In this document: piece after piece, positions 1 through 5,155 of the stretch
Layout: each line of letters opens with the position of its first letter
Numbering within the stretch: position 1 is the stretch's first letter
Origin: Bacteroidales bacterium UBA4179
Lineage (GTDB): Bacteria; Bacteroidota; Bacteroidia; Bacteroidales; Dysgonomonadaceae
NCBI GenBank assembly: GCA_002381125.1
Contig: DFUT01000033.1
Coordinates: 1-5,155 of the forward strand
Length of the DNA stretch: 5,155 bases
Direction of reading: 5' to 3'
Notes under the pieces: generated by a model
What the model saw: only the letters and a program-made list of their open reading frames with translations
What the model was told of the DNA's origin: nothing
The model's database searches: none
Made by a program: the position numbers and the translations under genes

Positions 1-33
1 GCGCATGCATGGGAATTGTATCAATTTATATAA
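1..33 (+). CDS. Possible 3' end of an upstream phage gene (partial)
   Basis: Frame 1 from the window edge reads AHAWELYQFI and then TAA at 31-33. A gene ending here would leave 13 bases before the ATG at 47, which fits the tight packing of the following genes. Only ten residues are visible, so no family can be named; in a siphophage tail module the gene before the small proteins and the hub is often the tape measure, but that is position-based inference. Frame 3 also closes nearby (TAA at 39-41), so the reading frame is not certain. Confidence 0.3.
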   Translation, partial: AHAWELYQFI

Positions 34-46
34 AAAATTAACAGGT

Positions 47-349
47 ATGAATTTATTCAGTGATTTAGGAATCGAAATTGACTCGGCGCCGTTTGTTGGC
101 GATAAAATAAAAATAAACCGAGTATTGAATAAGGAAATCGAAGTGATCGATTTTGAATTGAATGAAAGTAAATTTCAATCCGGAAAGAGCAGAAAATGTC
201 TAAAACTACAAATCCGATTCGAAGGCGAATTAAGGGTTATTTTTACCGGATCATCTTTACTTGTCAATGCAATACAAAAAGTGAAAAAAGAAATGTTGCC
301 TTTCAAAACGACAATTGTAGAAACAAACGGATTTTATCAATTTACTTAA
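47..349 (+). CDS. Small phage protein (100 aa), OB-fold-like pattern, tail module
   Basis: The protein runs from MNLFSDLGIEID to NGFYQFT and has no signal peptide or membrane segment. The predicted layout is a beta-rich first half (GDKIKINRVLNKEIEVIDFEL, about residues 18-38), a second beta pair (LKLQIRFEGELRVIFTG, about 52-68), a helix (SLLVNAIQKVKKEML, about 70-84) and a last strand. The motif VIFTGSSLLVNAI followed by LPFKTTIV resembles a small protein I associate with Bacteroidetes phages, but I cannot name a family. The strand-strand-helix-strand order is compatible with an OB fold (nucleic-acid or protein binding); this is inference only. I chose ATG 47 because it follows the likely stop of the upstream gene at 33 and an A/T-rich leader; an in-frame ATG at 5 would add 14 residues. 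The 66-codon gene starts 11 bases after its stop, so the two are probably one operon. Confidence 0.75.
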   Translation: MNLFSDLGIEIDSAPFVGDKIKINRVLNKEIEVIDFELNESKFQSGKSRKCLKLQIRFEGELRVIFTGSSLLVNAIQKVKKEMLPFKTTIVETNGFYQFT

Positions 350-360
350 AAACACACAAT

Positions 361-561
361 ATGGAAACAAGAATAGAAATGCGGGATGAATATCCGATGT
401 CTATTGAAAATATTGGACTCGGAAAGTGGCACGTTCGCTGGAACGTCCGTGAAATCGAAGAAGAAACGGAAGGCGAAATCAAAACGCATTATGAATATAA
501 TGAAGTCACTCTTGATCATGAGCCTACTGCAAAAGAGGTTCAGCAAATAACCGGGAAATGA
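361..561 (+). CDS. Small acidic phage protein (66 aa) coupled to the tail hub gene
   Basis: The gene starts at ATG 361, 11 bases after the previous stop, and ends in TGA 559-561, which overlaps the ATG of the large tail gene (ATGA, 558-561). That overlap suggests translational coupling. The product is rich in Glu with few hydrophobic residues: METRIEMRDEYPMSIENI, then GKWHVRWNVREIEEE, then THYEYNEVTLDHEP. The alternating pattern suggests a small beta-sheet protein; there is no signal peptide or transmembrane segment. I do not recognise the family. Small proteins just before the hub gene in siphophage tail modules are often assembly or minor structural proteins, but nothing in this sequence proves that. 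The reading frame is open back to an ATG at 196, but that longer version would lie almost entirely inside the preceding gene in another frame, so the 361 start is preferred. Confidence 0.75.
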   Translation: METRIEMRDEYPMSIENIGLGKWHVRWNVREIEEETEGEIKTHYEYNEVTLDHEPTAKEVQQITGK

Positions 562-3500
562 AAATATACAGGGGAGATACGGCAATAGCGGATGTATTGA
601 TAACGGATCAGTCTTATCGCAGTTTTTCGATCATGGGCGACGATTATGTCGTACTCGATTTTTATCTCAAAACCGAAATAGATTTCGAAAAAAACGACTA
701 TTGCAACGCCTTTGGCGAACGTTTCTCTCTTATCGAAAAACCGGTGCCGGAAATGATCAAAGGTATTTTACATTACAATATCAAACTGTATAATACCTAT
801 AAGGAACTTGAAAAGGTAAAGGTTTTTCTGTACGATACCGCCAGAGATTTATCGAAATCCGAATTCCCGTTCACTTGCACGCCATCGGATATAGTCCAAC
901 TTATTGTCGATAATATGAATTCCGTACAAGGCGGAATTTGGTCGGTAGGAAATGTAATAGTCGGCGAGGCAAAGACGATTACAATATCGAATCAGAGTTG
1001 TTTAGACCTGTTAGCATCTGCCGCTTCAGAATGGGATACCGAATGGTATGTCGAAGGTCATACCATAAATTTGGCGAAACGAACCTATCAGGATAATCCG
1101 ATAAAAACACTATCCATCGGAACCGGTTTATTGTCGGTACAGCAAGAAGCGCTTGGAAATACTTCGATTACACGATTATATGCACTTGGAGGAACAAAAA
1201 ATTTGCCTTCAACTTATGGATCGACACGTTTAAAAATGGATGTACCGTATCTTGAAGTATCCGGAGCGGACATATTCGAAGATATTGTTGTTTTCGACGA
1301 TATCTATCCGCATCGGCTCGGTACGATTTCATCTGTTCGGCAGACTTCGCAAGGCATATTTTATTTCACGGATTCTGCGCTCGATTTCAACCCGAACGAT
1401 TGCCAGATCGAGGGGCTGGCTAAACACATAATATTTCAGTCCGGTGCGCTTGTCGGATACGATTTCGAGGTAAATTATAACGCCGCTACAGGTGAATTCG
1501 AGATTATTCAATATACTGAACCGTCCGGAGAAGTATTACCATCGGCAACACTTGCACCTTCAGCAGGTGATAAATATATCATCTATAATATTGCGATGCC
1601 GCAAAGTTATGTAACCGCAGCAGAAAACGAATTAAAAGAAAAGGCGCAGGCGTATTTCGATAAGATAAAGAACGATAAACTTTCATTTAATGTTGCGCTC
1701 GATGAAGTATATTTCACACGCAATGGACTGACGTTGCAACCAGGCGAAGAAATTATTTTGAAGCATGAATATATCGAAGCGTTGAAAAACGGTTTAAATA
1801 TCCGTATAACAGGGTTTAATCGGTATTTAAATCAACCTCATCGATATGATAGCGTGAAAGTATCCGACACTGTCTATTCAAATCCTATTTCAAGGATTGA
1901 TCGAAAGATCGAGGAAGTGGAAAATGTAATCGAGCGCACCGGCATATCGAATCCGAACTATCCGCGTCGCAACTGGCGCGATCTGTCAGAAACGATGAAC
2001 TTATTGCAAAAGGCATTTTTGAATTTCAGCAAAGGAATAACTCCGATCACCGTACAAACTATGCAGCTGATCGTCGGCGACGAAAGTTTACAATTCAGGT
2101 TCGTGAACAATAAAACGAATCCGACTGCTGTTGATCACTCTTTTATATTCGATAAGCAAACGGGAAAATTTACTACTCCGGCTGGTATTATTCAGCATAT
2201 GACGCTTGGAATAACAGATATAAAAAGTTTTCATGCTGCCGATGAATATAAGTATTGGGATATTGCTGCTTATACTTCACCTATTCTCGAACATGAAAAA
2301 GCATATTATTTATACTTGAAATGCGATAAAAACGGAACAACAGGAATATTCCTGCTCTCGGAAACGGCAATCGGAATGGAGCAAGTATCTGGGTATTATC
2401 ATTTTCTTGTCGGAATATTAAACAGCCAACAGGACAACGATCGATCATTTGCCCCGCTTTACGGATTTACGGAAATTCTACCTGGACGTATCACGACAGA
2501 CAAAATCGTTTCTACGGACGGAAAAACCTATTTCGATCTTGATAATTCTGTCATTGGCGGCCGGATAAAATTTCTTTCTACATCAGAAATTGAAGAGGAC
2601 TTGGGGCTGTGGGCGGAAAGTACGGAACAAAGTATCGATGCGGCTAAACAGGAAGCAACAGAAGCAGCACAACTGTACGCAGATTCAAAAGCAGCTCTCG
2701 CCGAAACACAAGCCAAGGCCTACGCGGACGGCATTGTTGACGCCGAAGAGCAACGGGCAATAGCCGACGCGCAGGCAAAGTTGGATGCTGCTAAGGCTTA
2801 TGCTGATGCACAGGACGAATTGGTTAAAACGATTGCCAACGCCTACGCCGACGGGGTTGCAGATGAAGCAGAGCAATCCGCAATAGCAGTTGCCGAAGCA
2901 AAAGCTAATTTAGCCGAGACACAAGCTAAGGCGTATGCGGACGGCATTGTTGACGCCGAAGAGCAACGGGCAATAGCCGACGCGCAGGCAAAGCTACAGG
3001 AAGCGAAAAATTACGCAGATGCGAAGGCTGCTGAAACGAATTATCTCAAGCAGGCGCTTAAGCAGGATACAGATATCTCCGGGGGGTTGCTTTTGTCCTC
3101 AATTCTCGCAACACGGGATGCTAGCGGAGTTGTGAGGAGCTACCAGAGTGGCGACCCGGATGCAAATCCGGCCGCTTTCGCAGCCGGAGTGGAAAATTTC
3201 GGAACAACATCAGAAAAAAAGAAGGTTGAAATTTGTCACGACGGAACAGGACGAATAGGCATATTCGTGATAGACGATCTCGGTAATATTAAAATTTACG
3301 ACCCTCTTGATCCGACTATTCTACGTCTGATGTTTTCAAAAAACAACCTCCCGGTGTTACAGTCAATGCTTGACGACAATATCTACGGTGGAAGTGTTAC
3401 AAATACAGGCGCATTAGGCACCGAATCTATTACAATTCTTCCAAACAAAATTACTGTGACGCAGTCGGGAGCAGATGTACACTTTACAGGAAATCTCATG

Positions 3501-4205
3501 ATATCCGGCTTTCTTGAGAAAGCCGGATATCATGCGCCAGGCTATTCATCAGGGAAAATACAGGTTACAGTAATGATAGTAAATGAGGCGACCTTGGAAG
3601 CAATATACAGCATAACTGACGGTAGAGTACTTGATTTCATGTACGAAAGCAGTTATTACAACACAACGGGAATAGACCAAACGATATACAATGTAGACGC
3701 AGGTACGTACCGCGTTGAGATTCACCGCATAAATATAAATGCTGATGATTTTTATGCTGGGCTGTCCGGGACGTCAACGCTATCATGGTCTTTTATTAAA
3801 GACATTAGGCGATTCGAATTTGCTCGCAACGGGTTTATGGCATTCTATCAGAATAATCACATGTATTTCTCCGAAGCCGGAGGTCTCGACGTGCGGGGTG
3901 CAATGAATATTCCGGGTATATTGCTTTCCGGTCGTGTCAACATGAACGGCGGCTTTAATAGCATCTGGGGAGCGAAAGTACATGCATCGTCTACGGCAAC
4001 AAGAAACAGTGCAGGTAGTTATACCGTCTATCACAGCGTCGGGCATTCGGATTACAGTGTACAGATAACTCCAGAAACGGATCAGCGCGTGTTTTACGTC
4101 TCGTCGCTTGGTACGTCGAGTTTTACCGTGTATTTTAAAAACCTGAGCGGAACTTTGGCAGATTCGGCTTTTGCTTTTTCAATTCACGGTAAAAACTATC
4201 AATAA
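558..4205 (+). CDS. Phage tail hub/fibre protein (1215 aa), tail-tip host-recognition protein
   Basis: This is very likely the tail-tip protein of a siphophage, joining the baseplate hub to a host-binding fibre. Visible layout: residues 1 to about 440 are a mixed alpha/beta region resembling Tal/gp27-type hubs. About 445-500 is a short coiled coil (RIDRKIEEVENVIER). About 500-642 is beta-rich. Residues 643-672 carry the tail-fibre-type stretch GRITTDKIVSTDGKTYFDL and GGRIKF. About 676-835 is an Ala/Glu/Gln-rich helical stalk with a repeated unit. About 841-985 is a beta-rich shaft (SGGLLLSS, then DDLGNIKIYDP, then GNLMISG). Residues 989-1215 form a distal Gly/Ser/Tyr-rich beta domain with SEAGGLDVRGAM at 1105-1116, a block I recognise from Bacteroides-type phage tails. 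I see no peptidase or lysozyme motif. The start overlaps the preceding stop as ATGA. The stop at 4203-4205 abuts the terminator hairpin. The tail-protein call is firm; the domain names are family-level inference. Confidence 0.9.
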   Translation: MKIYRGDTAIADVLITDQSYRSFSIMGDDYVVLDFYLKTEIDFEKNDYCNAFGERFSLIEKPVPEMIKGILHYNIKLYNTYKELEKVKVFLYDTARDLSKSEFPFTCTPSDIVQLIVDNMNSVQGGIWSVGNVIVGEAKTITISNQSCLDLLASAASEWDTEWYVEGHTINLAKRTYQDNPIKTLSIGTGLLSVQQEALGNTSITRLYALGGTKNLPSTYGSTRLKMDVPYLEVSGADIFEDIVVFDDIYPHRLGTISSVRQTSQGIFYFTDSALDFNPNDCQIEGLAKHIIFQSGALVGYDFEVNYNAATGEFEIIQYTEPSGEVLPSATLAPSAGDKYIIYNIAMPQSYVTAAENELKEKAQAYFDKIKNDKLSFNVALDEVYFTRNGLTLQPGEEIILKHEYIEALKNGLNIRITGFNRYLNQPHRYDSVKVSDTVYSNPISRIDRKIEEVENVIERTGISNPNYPRRNWRDLSETMNLLQKAFLNFSKGITPITVQTMQLIVGDESLQFRFVNNKTNPTAVDHSFIFDKQTGKFTTPAGIIQHMTLGITDIKSFHAADEYKYWDIAAYTSPILEHEKAYYLYLKCDKNGTTGIFLLSETAIGMEQVSGYYHFLVGILNSQQDNDRSFAPLYGFTEILPGRITTDKIVSTDGKTYFDLDNSVIGGRIKFLSTSEIEEDLGLWAESTEQSIDAAKQEATEAAQLYADSKAALAETQAKAYADGIVDAEEQRAIADAQAKLDAAKAYADAQDELVKTIANAYADGVADEAEQSAIAVAEAKANLAETQAKAYADGIVDAEEQRAIADAQAKLQEAKNYADAKAAETNYLKQALKQDTDISGGLLLSSILATRDASGVVRSYQSGDPDANPAAFAAGVENFGTTSEKKKVEICHDGTGRIGIFVIDDLGNIKIYDPLDPTILRLMFSKNNLPVLQSMLDDNIYGGSVTNTGALGTESITILPNKITVTQSGADVHFTGNLMISGFLEKAGYHAPGYSSGKIQVTVMIVNEATLEAIYSITDGRVLDFMYESSYYNTTGIDQTIYNVDAGTYRVEIHRININADDFYAGLSGTSTLSWSFIKDIRRFEFARNGFMAFYQNNHMYFSEAGGLDVRGAMNIPGILLSGRVNMNGGFNSIWGAKVHASSTATRNSAGSYTVYHSVGHSDYSVQITPETDQRVFYVSSLGTSSFTVYFKNLSGTLADSAFAFSIHGKNYQ
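2702..2780 (+). repeat. Direct repeat copy 1 in the stalk of the tail gene
   Basis: First copy of a 79-bp direct repeat with a 213-bp (71-codon) offset, in frame. Positions 2724-2780 (57 bases) are identical to 2937-2993. The 22 bases before that differ at four sites, all synonymous. It encodes AETQAKAYADGIVDAEEQRA followed by IADAQAK (residues 715-741). A third, diverged unit lies between the copies, with AYADGVADEAEQSAIA starting at residue 762 (base 2841). Confidence 0.95.
2915..2993 (+). repeat. Direct repeat copy 2 in the stalk of the tail gene
   Basis: Second copy of the in-frame repeat, encoding the same 27 residues (786-812). After the repeat the copies diverge (LDAAKAYADA after copy 1, LQEAKNYADA after copy 2), although both keep an AKxYADA helix. 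Exact identity over 57 bases next to diverged flanks suggests recent duplication or gene conversion within the stalk. Confidence 0.95.
3497..3534. repeat. Perfect 17-bp inverted repeat (4-base loop) inside the tail gene
   Basis: CATGATATCCGGCTTTC, loop TTGA, then its exact reverse complement GAAAGCCGGATATCATG. It lies in the coding frame of the tail protein (residues 980-993, LMISGFLEKAGYHA), at the step from the shaft to the distal domain. A perfect 17-bp stem is far beyond chance in 5 kb. No T-run follows it, so it does not look like an intrinsic terminator. Its role is unknown: recombination or module-exchange site, mRNA structure affecting translation or decay, or the trace of a template-switch mutation. 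Confidence 0.95.
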
Positions 4206-4230
4206 AAAATGCCCAACGATCTGGGCATTT
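4204..4230 (-). terminator. Intrinsic terminator of the lipoprotein gene, shared with the tail operon
   Basis: A 9-bp perfect stem (AAATGCCCA at 4207-4215 against TGGGCATTT at 4222-4230) with a 6-base loop. Read on the minus strand it lies about 20 bases past the lipoprotein stop and runs straight into a U tract (TTTTTT, complement of 4204-4209), a classic Rho-independent terminator. It also begins one base after the tail gene's stop codon, so it separates the two convergent genes. Confidence 0.85.
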
Positions 4231-4247
4231 AAGAAGCGTTCTTTTTT
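4207..4247 (+). terminator. Probable terminator of the tail operon
   Basis: On the + strand the same 9-bp hairpin is followed by a small second hairpin (AAGAA, loop GCG, TTCTT; 4231-4243) and then TTTT (4244-4247). The U-run is 13 or more bases from the main stem, so on this strand the main stem is less canonical; the small hairpin plus U-run may do the work. The position right after the tail stop supports use as a bidirectional terminator. Confidence 0.55.
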
Positions 4248-4251
4248 AAGA

Positions 4252-4773
4252 TTATTCTGCAGGTATAAAAGTAAAAGCTTCATCGAACAGCCGGTAAACC
4301 TCGGCGTAATTGCCGTCTTCAAAAGCCGTTTCGATGAGCGGGCGGGCAGTATCGATTACTTCGTCCGGCACATAGGCTATCGTGTCGTTGTTTACGTCGG
4401 TTATGACGACGTTGAAAGCATATGTCAGGTCGCGATAATATTCTCCTTCCGAGGTTATGACGTCAATACCGAGCATTTTCAGTGCCGGGATTTCATAATC
4501 CTTTTGCGACTCCAGGAAGGTTCTGGCAATATCTTTCGGAGTTTCATAATAAAGATTGTTTGACCAATGCGACTGCCATTTGATATTCACGGCATTTTGA
4601 ACTATTTGCAAAGCCGTTAGATTAGGAACAATAGAGCGGAGCTTAACTCCTTCTGCAGGACGGATCGTGATCATTGCATTCGGGTCGAGCTGACCTTTGT
4701 CGATTTCCGTATGATTCGGGTCGCAGCTAAGCAGCAATCCGAAAATGAATAAGAGAGAAATTAATTTTTTCAT
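4252..4773 (-). CDS. Predicted lipoprotein of unknown function (173 aa)
   Basis: The N-terminus is a clear lipoprotein signal: MKKL, a hydrophobic core (ISLLFIFGLLL) and the lipobox LLSC with Cys17 as the lipidation site. The mature protein begins CDPNHTEIDKGQLDPN, with no obvious run of acidic residues of the Bacteroidetes surface-export type, so surface exposure is uncertain. The mature part is a soluble-looking mix of helices (LTALQIVQNAVNIKWQSHW; PKDIARTFLESQKDYEIPAL) and strands (YAFNVVITDVNNDTIAYV), ending FTFIPAE. I recognise no family. The gene converges on the tail operon, has its own candidate promoter at 4800-4829 and its own terminator, so it is an independent unit. In a prophage this is the typical position and style of a moron, for example an envelope protein that blocks superinfection; alternatively it is the first host gene past the phage. 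Both are inference. Confidence 0.85.
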   Translation of the reverse strand: MKKLISLLFIFGLLLSCDPNHTEIDKGQLDPNAMITIRPAEGVKLRSIVPNLTALQIVQNAVNIKWQSHWSNNLYYETPKDIARTFLESQKDYEIPALKMLGIDVITSEGEYYRDLTYAFNVVITDVNNDTIAYVPDEVIDTARPLIETAFEDGNYAEVYRLFDEAFTFIPAE

Positions 4774-4799
4774 TACAATTGAAATTAAAATAATGATTA

Positions 4800-4829
4800 T
4801 AAAGGTATAAAATAAATTTTAATATCAGA
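4800..4829 (-). promoter_or_regulatory. Candidate promoter of the lipoprotein gene
   Basis: On the minus strand, TACCTTTA (4807-4800) matches the Bacteroidetes -7 element TAnnTTTG at all but the last base. TCTG (4829-4826) is a weak -33 (consensus TTTG) 18 bases upstream. The expected start would be near 4793-4796, leaving a leader of about 20 bases. The match is imperfect; transcription from the upstream TATATTTG box (4978-4985) through the structured RNA is an alternative. Confidence 0.4.
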
Positions 4830-4840
4830 CGCTGGCCAAT

Positions 4841-4974
4841 AAAAAAGCCTCCGTCTTCTCCTCAACCGAGTTCCTACGCTGCGGGTTGATTCGACTAAGG
4901 TGCATACACACCACGACAGAGGCTAATATAGCCAACTCGGTGTGTATGCACCTATTTTTTGTCGCAACGTAGGA
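4841..4974 (-). ncRNA. Candidate structured RNA (~130 nt) or attenuator upstream of the lipoprotein gene
   Basis: Read on the minus strand from the predicted start near 4974. Helix P1 is TTCCTACGTTGCG (4975-4963) with CGCAGCGTAGGAA (4883-4871), 12 Watson-Crick pairs and one G-U. Helix P2 is AGGTGCATACACACC (4953-4939) with its perfect 15-bp complement (4912-4898). A mini hairpin GGCT/AGCC caps P2 (4933-4930, 4924-4921). GCCTCTGTC in the P2 loop (4923-4915) pairs with GACGGAGGC (4855-4847), directly before T6 (4846-4841). Further competing pairs are CCGAGTT/AACTCGG (4940-4934, 4872-4866) and TCAACC/GGTTGA (4889-4884, 4867-4862). Both non-Watson-Crick positions, in P1 and in the loop-tail helix, are G-U on this strand but C-A on the other, which favours minus-strand RNA. 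A perfect TATATTTG promoter box ends 4 bases before the predicted start. I do not recognise an Rfam family. No convincing peptide is encoded. Confidence 0.55.
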
Positions 4975-4977
4975 ATA

Positions 4978-5011
4978 CAAATATATGAAAACAAAATAAT
5001 AAATGAACAAA
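4978..5011 (-). promoter_or_regulatory. Promoter for the minus-strand structured RNA
   Basis: TATATTTG (4985-4978) is a perfect Bacteroidetes -7 box (TAnnTTTG). TTTG (5011-5008) is a -33 candidate 22 bases upstream, slightly longer than the usual spacing. The predicted start at about 4971-4974 coincides with the first bases of helix P1, so promoter and RNA fold agree on the 5' end. Confidence 0.55.
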
Positions 5012-5065
5012 AAATACGAATTTTTTTATGAAAACACCAACCACATATTGCGGAGGGAAACTGAC

Positions 5066-5103
5066 AATACTGAAATAATCACTTTCGACTATATTTCAGT
5101 ATT
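5066..5103. promoter_or_regulatory. 12-bp palindrome between divergent promoter-like boxes (operator or terminator)
   Basis: AATACTGAAATA (5066-5077) and its exact reverse complement TATTTCAGTATT (5092-5103) flank a 14-base loop. It lies between the minus-strand TATATTTG box at 4978-4985 and a + strand TATATTTG box at 5122-5129. A dyad here could be an operator for a regulator. On the + strand CTTTTGT follows, so a weak, AT-rich terminator is the alternative, although no + strand gene to be terminated is seen upstream. Confidence 0.5.
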
Positions 5104-5121
5104 CTTTTGTACAATTTGTTT

Positions 5122-5129
5122 TATATTTG
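5122..5129 (+). promoter_or_regulatory. Candidate -7 box for a gene beyond the window
   Basis: TATATTTG matches the Bacteroidetes -7 consensus exactly on the + strand, with a predicted start near 5133-5136. No clear TTTG lies at the proper -33 distance (the nearest, 5106-5109, is only 12 bases upstream; TTTC at 5094-5097 is 24 bases upstream). An 8-base match in AT-rich DNA is weak evidence, and the gene it would serve is outside the window. Confidence 0.35.
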
Positions 5130-5155
5130 TGTACTTTTTGTTTTTTCGATTATAT

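Noticed and set aside
3081..3086. G6 run in the tail gene as a phase-variation tract
   Set aside because: Six G is short for slippage and it encodes a Gly-Gly pair in a conserved-looking segment.
3215..3221. In-frame A AAA AAG slippery heptamer in the tail gene
   Set aside because: It matches the -1 frameshift consensus, but a shift would meet TGA at 3227-3229 almost at once and remove the conserved distal domain; no clear stimulatory structure was seen. Lys-rich codon context is enough to explain it.
3981..4205. Diversity-generating retroelement variable region at the 3' end of the tail gene
   Set aside because: No C-type-lectin signature, no template repeat and no reverse transcriptase in the window.
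4171..4563. 130-codon + strand reading frame opposite the lipoprotein gene
   Set aside because: It is a shadow of the minus-strand lipoprotein, crosses the terminator hairpin and has no coherent protein pattern.
4847..4975. Integron attC site, retron msr-msd or IS end
   Set aside because: No attC core motifs, no reverse transcriptase or transposase next to it in the matching orientation, and no target duplication seen. A retron RNA would precede its RT on the same strand, where a lipoprotein gene lies instead.
4825..5010. Minus-strand 61-codon reading frame, and its 26-codon internal version from the ATG at 4905
   Set aside because: It overlaps the promoter and every arm of the structured RNA, has a very odd composition (Tyr/Phe-rich start, then charged), and no start context. 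The base-pairing constraints explain the sequence better.
5028..5078. 16-codon + strand ORF (MKTPTTYCGGKLTILK) ending in the palindrome
   Set aside because: Short enough to be chance and without a visible promoter at the right distance; a leader peptide cannot be excluded but is unsupported.

Overview
The window looks like the late (tail) end of a Bacteroidetes phage or prophage, probably from a gut Bacteroidales host. The pointers are AT-rich gene spacing with no Shine-Dalgarno sequences, promoter-like TAnnTTTG boxes (the Bacteroidetes -7 element), a Bacteroidetes-style short lipoprotein, and a very large tail protein whose conserved blocks I recognise from Bacteroides-type siphophage tails. 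No integrase, transposase, reverse transcriptase, tRNA, rRNA or CRISPR array is visible.

Layout. Positions 1-4205 are a compact + strand tail module: a possible 11-codon tail end of an upstream gene, a ~100-residue small protein, a 66-residue small protein, and then, overlapping it by ATGA, a 1215-residue hub/fibre protein (558-4205). The large protein runs from a baseplate-hub-like N-terminus through a short coiled coil, a beta-rich middle, and an Ala-rich helical repeat stalk (exact 57-bp duplication) to a beta-rich distal domain likely to contact the host. A perfect 17-bp-stem palindrome lies inside its coding sequence, at the boundary between the shaft and the distal domain.

Converging on the tail operon is a minus-strand lipoprotein gene (4252-4773); the two share a strong terminator hairpin at 4207-4230. 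This could be a lysogenic-conversion (moron) gene or the first host gene; its function is not recognisable.

Positions 4774-5155 hold no convincing gene but are dense in structure. The best signal in the window is a block at 4841-4975 with at least five interlocking inverted repeats. It is preceded on the minus strand by a perfect TATATTTG box and ends in a U6 tract, and looks like a ~130-nt structured minus-strand RNA: a free-standing sRNA with a loop-to-tail pseudoknot, or a two-state attenuator in front of the lipoprotein gene. A further 12-bp palindrome (5066-5103) sits between this minus-strand promoter and a second, + strand, TATATTTG box (5122-5129), which suggests a divergent control region reading out of the window.
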